From assembly GCA_035772405.1 (NCBI GenBank), contig JAYKKM010000264.1, positions 847,001 to 911,000 on the forward strand: 64,000 bases of DNA, given 5' to 3'. This DNA comes from Chrysogorgia sp. JL179-B06. Lineage: Eukaryota; Cnidaria; Anthozoa; Scleralcyonacea; Chrysogorgiidae. The notes under the pieces are model-generated. The model searched no databases. It saw only the letters and a program-made list of their open reading frames with translations, and was not told the DNA's origin. Below, piece after piece: positions 1-9,948 of the stretch (positions are counted from its first letter, which is position 1; each line of letters starts with the position of its first letter). Made by a program: the position numbers and the translations under genes.

Positions 1-142
1 TCTTATAATCGCTTTTTAATTCTCTGGGCTGTGCTTCCTATTCATGACGTAGCTATCCTCCCATGTGTATATATTATTACAAGAAAAGTTCTTAAAATAA
101 CGATTTTGTCGTGGTGACAAAATTAAATATTGCTTTGGAAAA

Positions 143-478
143 TGCATTCATGAAGGTGAATTGCAATGTTGGGTAGTTCTTAAAAGAAGTGTTCTGCTAG
201 AGTCAGAGTTAAGAAAAAAGTAGAGAAAAACATTTAAACAAAAATAGAAAGATGATGCATTTCGGCGGACAATTTATCAACAAAACAGAGCGGGTATTTA
301 TACGATAAATGTTGAATAACGTCACCCCCATTAATGAAGTGACGCTATATTTAACATACTAAAACAAAACCCATGATGAAAGAGAAAGATGTTTTCCAAT
401 CGCTGAGTCACACTTCGACATTGCCGTTTTGGCGGCTGCTGATGAGTGGAAAGTTTTATTTCGAATGACAGATTTATA
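143..478. repeat. Dispersed repeat, copy 1 (second copy near 20.2-20.5 kb)
   Basis: This segment recurs in the same orientation at about 20200-20512 with small indels. Shared landmarks are a stretch reading ATGCATTTCGGCGGACAATT, a block about tandem AACAAAACAGAGCGGG, and a tail ending GAATGACAG. No coding frame is conserved between the copies. It is an interspersed repeat of unknown class. Confidence 0.75.
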
Positions 479-513
479 TCTTGCGACTAAAGGGGAGGGC
501 GAAATTCCTAAAG

Positions 514-576
514 GGGGGCGATATTCCTAGGAAATTTGTCCCCCGGGAGGGCGGATTTCCTAGGAATATCGCCCCC
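514..576. repeat. GC-rich perfect foldback
   Basis: Two 22-nt arms (514-535 and 555-576) are perfect reverse complements around a 19-nt C/G-rich loop. Each arm contains GGCGATATTCCTAGG or its complement. Related GGGCGATATT words lie on both sides (501-520 and 581-590), so the stem is part of a small cluster of the same motif. Confidence 0.85.
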
Positions 577-729
577 AGGGGGGCGATATTACGGCGGGAC
601 GAATTTCCTGGGACACCGGTATCCGGGACTATGTTTATTTCCGCGTTTCAACGAAAATTCGTACTTAGTAGGGGTAGGGCAGGGTAGTGTTGTTATACGT
701 CTGAAATACTTTTTTCTGATTTTAAAAAC

Positions 730-2718
730 AACAAGACGCCTGCTCAGGCGTTCACTTGGGCTACTGATTTGGGGGCAAGGCATGCAAGCGAATATGAAGC
801 GAGTTCGGACTTTCGTTTTATTGCCAATGAATCGCTGTTGGAAAAGTTTACCGAGACCTGTAAACCTGCAAACCATTGCAAAGATTCTCTCCAAGATGAG
901 AGAAACACAGATGAGAGCTCTTCAGATCAATCATCAATCAAACAGCCAAGGACAAACATATTATTACTCGGGCCTCCCCCCCTTGGGGGGAGAGCACGAG
1001 TCTTAGAAAGGGCTCTGTTTATTACTCGGGCCTCCCCCTGTGGGGGGAGAGCACGAGTCTTAAAAATGGCAATGTCGCGAAATGGCAATTCTTGCATCAT
1101 CCCACTTGGGACTGGGTACGAGATCGATCTGAACCACTGCATATATTTATGCGCCATTGTCATATTTTTAATATTCATCTGGTTACCTTTCCTCGAGTGT
1201 TCTTCACTGAAAATATTTGATGTGGCTGGCAGTATCTTGATCTCACGATGCTTACAATCGCACACGCCGATCGCCGAAGACCTACGGCTACACTAAAAGA
1301 TAACGAGCGATTTAGACACGGTTGGTGCCTTGGTGGTCTCTGTCTGCGATCTGAGATCTCGATAATGCCGTACCTGTACGCTGATGTGTACTCGATTAAA
1401 CCTATGTTTAACAATTTAATATGAAACTCAACGTATGAATGCTTTTTGAAAATATGTTAACTGTTCTGAGGTAACTGTAATATTTTTATAAACTTTGTTG
1501 CCTGTATTGTTTATTGTTATCATGTTATGTTATACAAAATAAATTCGATGCTATAGTTTATTGTTTCACATATACCAAGTACTATTATAAAAGTATGCAA
1601 TGTTGCTATCGAATTTTACCCTGTTTCACTTATATTGATATTGATATTTTACCTGTAAGCTTAAATGGGGCTCCAAAATGTTCTGGGTTATCAGTAAGTT
1701 TGTATCGATTGTTCATATTATTATATGCGAATGCTTACAAATGAACGTACAGACTAGAGTATATAAATCTCTGACACTCATTGTTGCCATGCATTGAGTA
1801 ACCCTGTTTCACTCGATATTTTACCTGTAAGATTAAATGGGGCTCCAAAATGTTCTGGGTTATCAGTAAGTTTGTATCGATTGTTCATACATGTATTATT
1901 ATACACAAATGCTTACAAATGAACACACAGTATATAAATCTCTGACACCCATACCAACTATCAAGATCAAGGAGTAAAGAGTTTGTTGTTGTTTGCTGGT
2001 TTACCAGTGACGGGTCTGAATTTTGGCCTTGACTACACGGAAAGCGAGTTGGCTCGCTAACCGAGACAGTAACATAGTTAACTATGCAGTAATCTGTCTT
2101 TATATTACAATTAGCTAGCTGGCTGGCCCACTGGACTAGTCACTAGTATGTATAAAGCCTCTCAAATAATAAATATGCTAAAATTATGAATATGTTTACT
2201 GGCTCAAAATGTTATATAACTTCAAAGAAATAATGATTTTGAATTACATTTCTTTAAACTGTTTATAATAGCTTATGACACCTTGCTATGCCTTATACAC
2301 TGAGAAAAAGATTAACTGATTTAATACTTGCTCAAACTAAACCTGTTTGCCGGACTGACCATATGAATTGTTATTACATGAGCACAGGCCGGCTCACTTG
2401 CCAGGCTGACCCTGTTGGCTAGAACTGGATTAGGTCAGCAAACAGGGTGGCTCATTTGGTGGGGCAGAATTCTCAGTAAGCCAGCTTGGATACTGAGCCA
2501 ACTCACCTTCGTATAATCAAAGCCGTTGGCCAACACTATGTTATGGGTTTGCAATGATGGAAAATTTAACCACCCCTGCACTGACAGCCGTATCATTACA
2601 TGTACCTACAACTATAGATTTGTGTATATTGAATTCAAATCACTGAATTTGCCTACAATGTCTTTCAACAAGCCACAACCTCAAGTAGCCCGAGTTAACG
2701 CCTAGCGGGCGTCTTGTT
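730..2718. mobile_element. TIR element, unit 1 (unclassified DNA transposon)
   Basis: The left end (730-765, beginning AACAAGACGCC) is an imperfect inverted copy of the right end (2684-2718, ending GGGCGTCTTGTT); both include a short GC-rich hairpin and a GGGCTACT/AGTAGCCC block. The same right end recurs at 4137-4171 and 16655-16689. Inside are two roughly 165-bp tandem copies of a block containing GGGGCTCCAAAATGTTCTGG (about 1660 and 1830). No transposase is recognisable, and no convincing target-site duplication is seen. Residues 781-925 encode a peptide fragment that recurs at 49.98-50.11 kb. Non-autonomous status is inferred. Confidence 0.6.
963..1062. repeat. Two tandem imperfect palindromes (ACTCGGGC...GAGTCTTA hairpins)
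   Basis: Copies at 963-1005 and 1021-1062 each read ATTACTCGGGCCTCCCCC, a short loop, then GGGGGGAGAGCACGAGTCTT, giving a strong stem. An inverted, diverged copy sits at 5144-5183, and a shortened form at about 26405-26435. Confidence 0.7.
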
Positions 2719-2729
2719 ATTTTTATTTT

Positions 2730-4171
2730 GGCAATGTCACGAAATGGCAATTATTGCATCATTGTTGATTAAATTAGTAGACACACATGCGCAGTGAAGT
2801 TATCCCCAAAACAATTTTGCCCCCCGCAGTCGTTTTCATCATCCCGATCAACCTCTTACCCAGGCTTTCCACCTTTGTGAAACTGAAAACACTGCGTATA
2901 TTTCTGATTTATTTACTCATCTGATCTGACACCTTTCTTCGAGTGCTCTTCACTGAAAATCTTTGATGTGGCTGGCAAGTATCTTGATCTTATATACGCT
3001 CACAATCCAGATCGCTTTTGAAACGGGTTGGTCTACGATTTCGAGAACCTGTACTCGATCAAATTATATGTTTCCATTACGCTTTTTGTCTACTAAATGT
3101 TTAATAATTTAATATGAGACTCAACATATGAATGCTTGCATATGAATGCTGTATGGAAATATGTTAACTGTTCTGAGGTAGCTGTAATATTTTTATAAGC
3201 TTTGTTGCCTGTATTGTTTATTGTTATGTAATTATACAAAATAAAGTCGATGCTACAGTTTATTGTTTCATATTATACCAAGTAGAAGTACTATTATTAA
3301 AGTATGCAATGTTGCTATATATCGAATTAATTACCCTGTTTCACTTGATATTGTACCAGTAAGCTTAAATGGGGCTCCAAAATGTTCTGGGTTATCAGTA
3401 AGTTTGTATCGATTGTTCATATTATATGCGAATGCTTACAAATGAACGTACAGTATATAAATCTCTGACACTCATTGTTGCCATTGACTTGAGTAACCCT
3501 GTTTCACTCGATATTTTACCTGTAAGCTTAAATGGGGCTCCAAAATGTTCTGGGTTATCAGTAAGTTTGTATCGATTGTTCATACATGTATTATTATACA
3601 CGAATGCTTACAAATGAACACACAGTATATAAATCTCTGACACCCATACCAACTATCAAGATCAAGGAGTAAAGAGTTTGTTGTTGTTTGACCTTGCTAC
3701 TGCCAGCTAAATGCATGGTTTGATTTACTGCCATGCCTTATACACTGAGAAAAAGATTAACTGATTTAATGCTTGCTCAAACTGAACCTGTTTGCCGGAC
3801 TGACCATATGAATTCTTATTACATGAGCACAGGCCGGCTCGCTTGCCAGGCTGACCCTGTTGACTAGAACTGGATTAGGTCAGCAAACAGGATGGCTCAT
3901 TTGGTGGGGCAGACTTCTCAGTAAGCCAGCTTGGATACTGAGCCAACTCACCTTCATATAATCAAAGCCATTGGCCAACACTATGTTATGGGTTTGTAAT
4001 GATGGAAAATTTAACCACCCCTGCACTGACAGCTGTATCATTACATGTACCATTGTACCTACAACTATAGATTTGTGTATATTGAATTCAAATCACTGAA
4101 TTTGCCTACAATGTCTTTCAACAAGCCACAACCTCAAGTAGCCCGAGTTAACGCCTAGCGGGCGTCTTGTT
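2730..4171. repeat. Second, 5'-truncated copy of the TIR element
   Basis: From about 2730 (GGCAATGTCACGAAATGGCA) the sequence repeats unit 1 from about 1064 onward, including the paired GGGGCTCCAAAATG blocks (near 3370 and 3535) and the same right terminus at 4137-4171. The left terminal inverted repeat is missing. A deletion relative to unit 1 removes part of the stretch after the ctgacacccatacc block. The arrangement is a direct tandem duplication of most of the element. Confidence 0.8.
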
Positions 4172-4560
4172 ATTATTATACTGTGTTGACATTTATCCGT
4201 GAAACTCTGTAATATTAATCATGAAATATTGTGTTTTTGTCCGATTTAAATCAATTCTATATCGAAATGATCACTTGAATCTGGCGAATCGAACGCTGTA
4301 GGTTTCGTCTACTTAAAATGTTAAGATCAGATGTTATATGAGAAAATGCGTATTAGCGATTAAAGCGAGACTCGTCTCTAAAATCAAAGGACATGGCTTC
4401 AAGATCTATTCGTTGTTTACCCGATGATTTAATGCTCTTATGTCCATTAAACCGATGTAATTTCGTAACAGATATGTTTCGTATACCTTGCCGTTGTTTT
4501 TTATATAAATTTTGACACACGAAGACCTTCAATCGAACAGATATTAGAAAAAATAACATT
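4172..4560. repeat. Dispersed repeat, inverted partner at 49.6-49.9 kb
   Basis: Read on the minus strand, this segment matches 49612-49920 read on the plus strand. Shared landmarks are GAAGGTCTTCGTGTGTCAAA, a GTTTAATGGACATAA word, CATGTCCTTTGATTTTA and an ATTTATC(C/G)-GTCAACACAG end. It begins directly after the right terminus of the tandem element. Apparent reading frames here are not supported beyond the nucleotide similarity. Confidence 0.65.
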
Positions 4561-4969
4561 GCCGCGTCGGGTATAATATATCACATCAGCATGTTTTATA
4601 GTGCCTGTCACTTCATTTATCACTTCATCAATGTTCTTCATTCTTCCATTTACAGCAATTGAGCAACATATTTCAGTACAATTTAGCAGCACATTTAAAC
4701 AGTTTGATCGATTCAATAAAACATGTAAACATAGATTTGATCGAGTCGGAACAACCTGTTTCGAAATCGCTCATCTTTTACTTTTAGTGTAGGTCTACCG
4801 CTATCGGTGTCTGCGATTGTAAGTAGTGTGAGCATGTTTATTATTAATATACTTGCCAGCCACATTCCTTATCAATCTTATAAAAATTTGCTAGAGTCTT
4901 GAAGTATTGATCAATGGCAATGGCGACCAAAGAAGCGTGGATGAATATAAGGTCAGCGCTCGTTTTCAT

Positions 4970-5033
4970 CACTGAAACAGTCATGACGTCATGAGAATAA
5001 ACACTGAAACAGTCATGACGTCATGAGAATAAA
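4970..5033. repeat. Direct 32-bp duplication containing TGACGTCA palindromes
   Basis: Two tandem 32-bp units (4970-5001, 5002-5033) are identical and each contains TCATGACGTCATGA, a perfect palindrome with the CREB/ATF core TGACGTCA. No adjacent promoter or exon could be assigned. Confidence 0.8.
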
Positions 5034-5143
5034 GAAAACGAAATAAGATCACGTCAGTTTGATAGATGGGAATTAGTTGCATTTTGTTGACCAGAAAAAT
5101 AAAAATAATAAAAATAAAAATAATACAGAAGTGCAGCCCGTTT

Positions 5144-5183
5144 TAAGACTTGGTGCTACCCCACAGGGGGTAGCCCAAGTAAT
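5144..5183. repeat. Diverged inverted copy of the ACTCGGGC hairpin motif
   Basis: TAAGACTTGGTGCTACCCC, a short loop, and GGGGGTAGCCCAAGTAAT form an imperfect palindrome like those at 963-1062 in reverse orientation. A second stem, GCTGCCGTAGGCAGC, follows within about 20 bases. Confidence 0.55.
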
Positions 5184-5680
5184 GATGATTATTGCTGCCG
5201 TAGGCAGCATACTAATCTTGACACTCGTGCCCAGACTTCTTCGCGGAACTATGTATGCTCTGTTTGTCGGTTCAGTTTTATGACGTTTTGTGACGTAGAA
5301 GTTTTATCACGCGTATTAAAGTTCCTTACATTTGTCAACGCTGTGAAGTTTGAACGATCTGTTTTGCCTTCTGAGTGACGAAGTATGCTCTTGTCAAGGT
5401 AAGACGACTAAGATACTGTCATGTATACTTAATGTTCTTGTTATTAAAACGCTCACCAAACGGAAATATGGCTCAGTGACTGCGAGGTATCTGCGATTTC
5501 TTGCCATCACTTGTAGCGACCCGGTCTGCGACGCAGGCTACATCACTTGTGGCATGATATGAAATTGTTTTGTTTATGAATACAGTTTTCCTTGTATTTT
5601 AGTTGTATATTGGTGCGAGTTCAATGCACCCGTGCATGCCTCACACATGCAGCTGTGAGATATATAAAATAAGCGACAGA

Positions 5681-5960
5681 ATATATTGAACTGCATTTTT
5701 ATACAAGAAACAAATTCTGATTAACTTAGTTTATCAACTGTTATAATGTCAACATATTGCGTTAATATTGAACTGCATTTTATGCAAGAAACAAATTCTG
5801 ATTAACTTAGTTTATCAACTATTATAATGTCAACTTTTTGTGTTCATATTGAACTGCATTTTTATGCAAGCCAGCTTGTACAGAGAACTATGTTTAATAC
5901 AACTATTTTTTCTTTATGTTCAACTGCATTTTTATGCGACTGTTCAACTTACATCTGTTT
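5681..5960. repeat. Three to four tandem units of about 80 bp
   Basis: Units begin with TATTGAACTGCATTTTTATAC or close variants (about 5683, 5767, 5849 and a last partial at 5920), followed by CAAGAAACAAATTCTGATTA and a TTTATCAACTRTTATAATGTC block. The array decays to the right. No gene is seen in 5200-6100. Confidence 0.7.
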
Positions 5961-6119
5961 AATTACACATGTTCATGAACTACTATATTGTGAATAGATG
6001 TTGAGAGCTGTTACAACACAAGGGGGTCAACAAGGTCGGGGCAGATGTGAGATATTTGCAAATGTGCCAGGTGTTATGCGATCAATTAAGACTCTGTATT
6101 ATATTCCGGTCTTACATGT

Positions 6120-6400
6120 ATTTATAAAAGAAGTTGTGTCTTACGCACGCTGTGATTGGTCAGTTACCGTGTTTATATCAGGCTATATAACATGGATGGA
6201 TTACGCCATCGTGATACGCCATCAATTAGCCATCATACGCCATCAATTAGCCACCACTCATGGAAGTTTGGGAGAACTCGAAATCGCGTGGAAACACTTG
6301 CCCTACGGGCTCGTGTTCCCACTATGATTTCTCGTTCTCCCAAACTTCCACTCGTGTTTATATAAAACTGTATGTAAACATGGAAAATGTTTTCTATTTC
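6120..6400. repeat. Foldback repeat family X, copy 1
   Basis: This segment matches 8935-9405 in the same orientation. It contains about two units of a 21-bp repeat (ACGCCATCAATTAGCCATCAT) at 6214-6256, then a hairpin at 6261-6350 whose arms are TGGAAGTTTGGGAGAAC and GTTCTCCCAAACTTCCA. The second copy has about five to six of the 21-bp units. Confidence 0.8.
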
Positions 6401-6756
6401 TTAAATAGTTCATGAAGTCATAACTAATTAACCTCAACACCAGGGCCAGATTGCGAGTACCTATGGTCCAGCAAGCTCATTGTGAGCTGGCCTGAGCTCC
6501 ATATATATGTACTGAAGAACTCACTGCTCTGGTATACCTAAACCATAACCGCATGGGGTACGAGTCTGTACTACCTCCACTGCGACTTTGACTTCAATAA
6601 GCCCACCACTTATTTTTTGCAATTTTGCACAATATTACGACTGTCTTGGATTTCGAGGCAGCACTTCCCTTGTGATAGTAACTTCTAGTTTATTGGTATC
6701 ATGAGATTTATTGCTAGTCCAGAACTTAAGTCGCTTTGGTCGAATTTTGTCTTTTG

Positions 6757-6848
6757 TGACGTCAGACACGTGATAGTCGACAAGAGCGCGTGATTTGATT
6801 TGAATTCATTTTCACTGGACAGTCGCATCATTGTTCGTTATTATAAAG
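6757..6848 (+). promoter_or_regulatory. Candidate promoter of the SAM-like gene (CRE, E-box, TATA)
   Basis: A full CRE palindrome TGACGTCA (6757-6764) is followed at once by an E-box CACGTG (6767-6772). A TATA box TATAAAG lies at 6842-6848, about 40 bases before the ATG at 6889. The ATG opens a 15-nt coding exon ending in a splice donor. The motifs are seen directly; promoter activity is inferred. Confidence 0.55.
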
Positions 6849-7374
6849 AAGGGTTCGTGTTCGACGTTTGGCAAGTTTGTTTCAAGGAATGGATGTATCT
6901 ACGGTAATTATCTTACTTACAGTAATGCATGCAATAGTAATTGATGTTATTGAACTTTATATCGTCGAAAATTAATTCTACGCAGACGTTTTTGAAGAAA
7001 AAAATTATTTATGTTGCGAAGTACTGTTCAATAGAGATCTATTATCGTTACTTACAATCTACCTTATCTTAAATACATTTACTTGTATTAATAACGTTAG
7101 CTTTTATTTACTGTTTAGGTATTTGGTTCTGAGTTGTTCGAGGCTTTGTCTAAGAGGCGTTCGTGAATAAACGCTAAGTGTCTAGAGGAAGAGGAGGTAA
7201 GACGATGTGTCGTTTATTTTTTGTCCTTGCCAATTTAAAAGCTAGAAAGTATTTAAATATCACTTTCGTTTATACCCAAAGAATCTGGTAAGATTACCCC
7301 TCGTAATTTGTTTGATTAAATCAACAAAATATGTTTATAATTGTGCTTTATTTCCATAATTTGCGTATTGACTA

Positions 7375-7640
7375 GCCAATTTTCAAGATGGCGGCTGCTT
7401 CTTTTACAAATTTCGGCTAGAGGCAGGAATGGCTCCGACTCCTTATTCGTCAATACAATACAGCCGGGGGTTAGTGTTAGAAAACTCGTTAGGCGGGTTA
7501 GGGATAGAAAACTTGTTAGGTGGGGGGTTAGGGTTAGGACCTTTGTTGTTTTGGGGTTGGTTACAGTTCTCTCTCTCCACATTTCGAGCAAAGAAGTCTT
7601 TATTGACCAATATGGAGCCATTCCTGTCTCTCGTCACATC
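7375..7640. repeat. Imperfect foldback with TTAGGG-like spacer
   Basis: The arm GCAGGAATGGCTCCGACTCC near 7423 pairs imperfectly with TATGGAGCCATTCCTGTC near 7610. The spacer has runs such as GGGGGGTTAGGGTTAGG. It lies in intron 2 of the SAM-like gene, and the long frames across it are side effects of the repeats. Confidence 0.55.
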
Positions 7641-7647
7641 TTCTTTT

Positions 7648-8166
7648 ACACACTGCGGCTAAATACAGGAATCGCACACCACTTTATAGTAGATTACACC
7701 AAGTCCTCAATATATGTGGTAGTGATTTATAGGTTATAGTAATTACAGTTAGTATATTAGTATTATCAATATTAGGGTTATTTTTGAGGTTTCCTGTACT
7801 TAAACAGGTTTGCGAAACGAAACAACTATTTGCCTATTACTACGAGGTGGATAATAATAACCGACCCCAAAACAACAAAGATCCTAACCTCGCCTAACGA
7901 GTTTTCTAACCCTAACCTAAATAGAAAACTTGTAAGGTTGGGGTTGGTTAGGATCTTTGTTGTTTTGGGGTCGGTTATTAATATCCACCTCGTTAGGCAA
8001 ATTGTTGTTTCGTTTCGAAAGCCTGTTTAAGTACAGCAAACCTCAAAAATAACCCTAATAGCTCTAATACTGATAATACTAATATACAACATATAATGAG
8101 GACTTGGTGTAATGTACTATACACTGGATGTATGATTCCTGTATTTAGCTGCAAGTTCTTTTACCA
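7648..8166. repeat. Large inverted repeat (about 520 bp, arms about 250 bp)
   Basis: The left arm runs from a GCGGCTAAATACAGGAAT block through ACACCAAGTCCTCAATAT, AGGGTTATTTTTGAGGTTT and CGACCCCAAAACAACAAAG. The right arm is its reverse complement, ending CTGTATTTAGCTGCAAG near 8155. The centre lies near 7915. No coding content is apparent; a foldback or MITE-like element is likely. Confidence 0.85.
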
Positions 8167-8929
8167 TGTGGTCCAAAATGTGGACCAGTAGACGGAGGTT
8201 GATGGATATACTGTATAATGCTACTGACTACTCAAGTAGCAGGGTGGATGTTTCAAAATATATTTATACAGTTTGTATTTTGATAAATAACTGCATTTTT
8301 CAGATATTTGTTAAATAACAGTTTTCTAATATTAAAGAAAGTTTGCAGATACACCATCAACATAGTCCTAACCCCAAACTTAACCCAAATCTTAACCCTA
8401 CACCGAATACTAACCCTAACTCTTACCATAATGCTTTATTTTAGAAATAACAGCTGATTTTAGTTTGAATTATTGTGTGTGACATCATTTTGGGATTTAT
8501 ATGAAACTTCACCCATTTTATTAGCTGAGTTTTCGTCCTTGACATCATTGATTGTAAAAGGACTTTGGTCTTTTTACTATTCATGTTGACACTCAGGATG
8601 TCCTTAGAGTTGAATGACAGGTATATGCCATTAATAAGTATTTTTCTGTGTTTTTTTCAGTTTATAGATTTTGAACTGTTGGAGATGACAAGAGATGAGT
8701 TAAGCTATGGGGATAAAGGGTTAAAATAATCCACTTACGGAGAGGCCGGAATGGCTGCTTAAGAACCTTCCCAGGTAAAATGAAACAGGACTGTTTTAAA
8801 TGTTTTACTTTTATAATTCAATGACACCCTTAATATCATAGCAAGAGACTTTCCGGGATGGAAATCATAATCGTAAGATAAATACTAGTTTATCTTACCA
8901 GCATACTAGTGCAACAATGCTTTATAAAA

Positions 8930-9405
8930 TAAGTTGTCTTACGCACGTTGCGATTGGTCAGTTACCGTGTTTATATCAGGCTATATAACATGGATGGATT
9001 ACGCCATCGTGATACGCCATCAATTAGCCATCATACGCCATCAATTAGCCATCCTACGCCATCAATTAGCCATCATACGCCATCAATTAGCCATCGTACG
9101 CCATCAATTAGACATCACGGCGCCATCATACGCAGTAAGGAGAATTTACGCGTTGATAAAAAATATATTTGTACATTTTATTTGCTTTCTACGGGTTATT
9201 TTATAAAAGAAATAGAAAACATTTTTATCCGTGTTCCCATACGTTATATAAACAATCGTGGAAGTTTGGGAGAACTCAAAATCGCATGGAAACAGTCGCC
9301 CTACGGGCTCCTGTTCCCACTATGATTTATCGTTCTCCCAAACTTCCACTCGTGTTTATATAACTGTATGTAAACACGGAAAATGTTTTCTATTTCTTAA
9401 ATATC
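8930..9405. repeat. Foldback repeat family X, copy 2, with expanded 21-bp minisatellite
   Basis: This copy of the 6.1 kb repeat has five to six tandem ACGCCATCAATTAGCCATCAT units (9013-9117) and then a longer foldback. Arms from about 9201 and back to about 9405 include GAAATAGAAAACATTTTTATCC and the hairpin 9259-9348 (TGGAAGTTTGGGAGAAC / GTTCTCCCAAACTTCCA). It lies in intron 3 of the SAM-like gene. Confidence 0.8.
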
Positions 9406-9470
9406 GGTATAAGCATCGAAACTAATACCACCATACTGGTATCAGCTACATAACATGAATAACCTGCAAA

Positions 9471-9576
9471 AATATCAATACACCACCCAACTTTATTAAT
9501 TAGAAAGCACTTTGCTGTAACTCCCATGAGTTGCAGCAAAGTGCTTTCTAATAAAGTTGGGTGGTGTATTGGTATT
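9471..9576. repeat. Near-perfect short foldback
   Basis: The left arm AATATCAATACACCACCCAAC continues to AGAAAGCACTTTGCTG and pairs with CAGCAAAGTGCTTTCT through GTTGGGTGGTGTATTGGTATT. Arms are about 48 nt around a short CCATGAG loop. It would form a long hairpin in the intron transcript. Confidence 0.85.
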
Positions 9577-9948
9577 GTAACCATTTACATAACCACACTG
9601 AGCTCTAGATACTAATGTATAATTTTTGTTTCACAGACTGTCAAGGAAACACCTTTCTCACAGATGAGATGAATTCTACACCTAAATCAGTGGCACCGTC
9701 ACTTATTCCATCTTCGCCTACCACCATACCTGCATAATTATCTTCCATACCACCTTCAACAACAACCTCACTGATGGAGGATGAGGGAAGTAGTGACAGT
9801 ACAATCTTTCCATTTGATCCTGTGAACTGCTTAACTCCAGAACTTTATTGCCAGCAACTTCATGTATGTATATTTGAATGATACCATGCAAGTTAGGCAA
9901 TGTGTCACCATTGTGCAGAAATATTACATTTCATTTGTGTTCATATAC

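Noticed and set aside
436..470. Hammerhead-ribozyme-like CTGATGAG...GAA
   Set aside because: The core lacks GAAA, has no matching stems I and III, and the homologous repeat at 20.45 kb does not keep the motif.
769..1296. 175-codon frame as a host gene
   Set aside because: Only the 811-925 fragment recurs; the rest crosses hairpin repeats and is inside the TIR element.
7510..7530. Telomere-like TTAGGGTTAGG runs (also 7905, 20075, 32590)
   Set aside because: Only two to three units each; part of repeats, not telomere or interstitial arrays.
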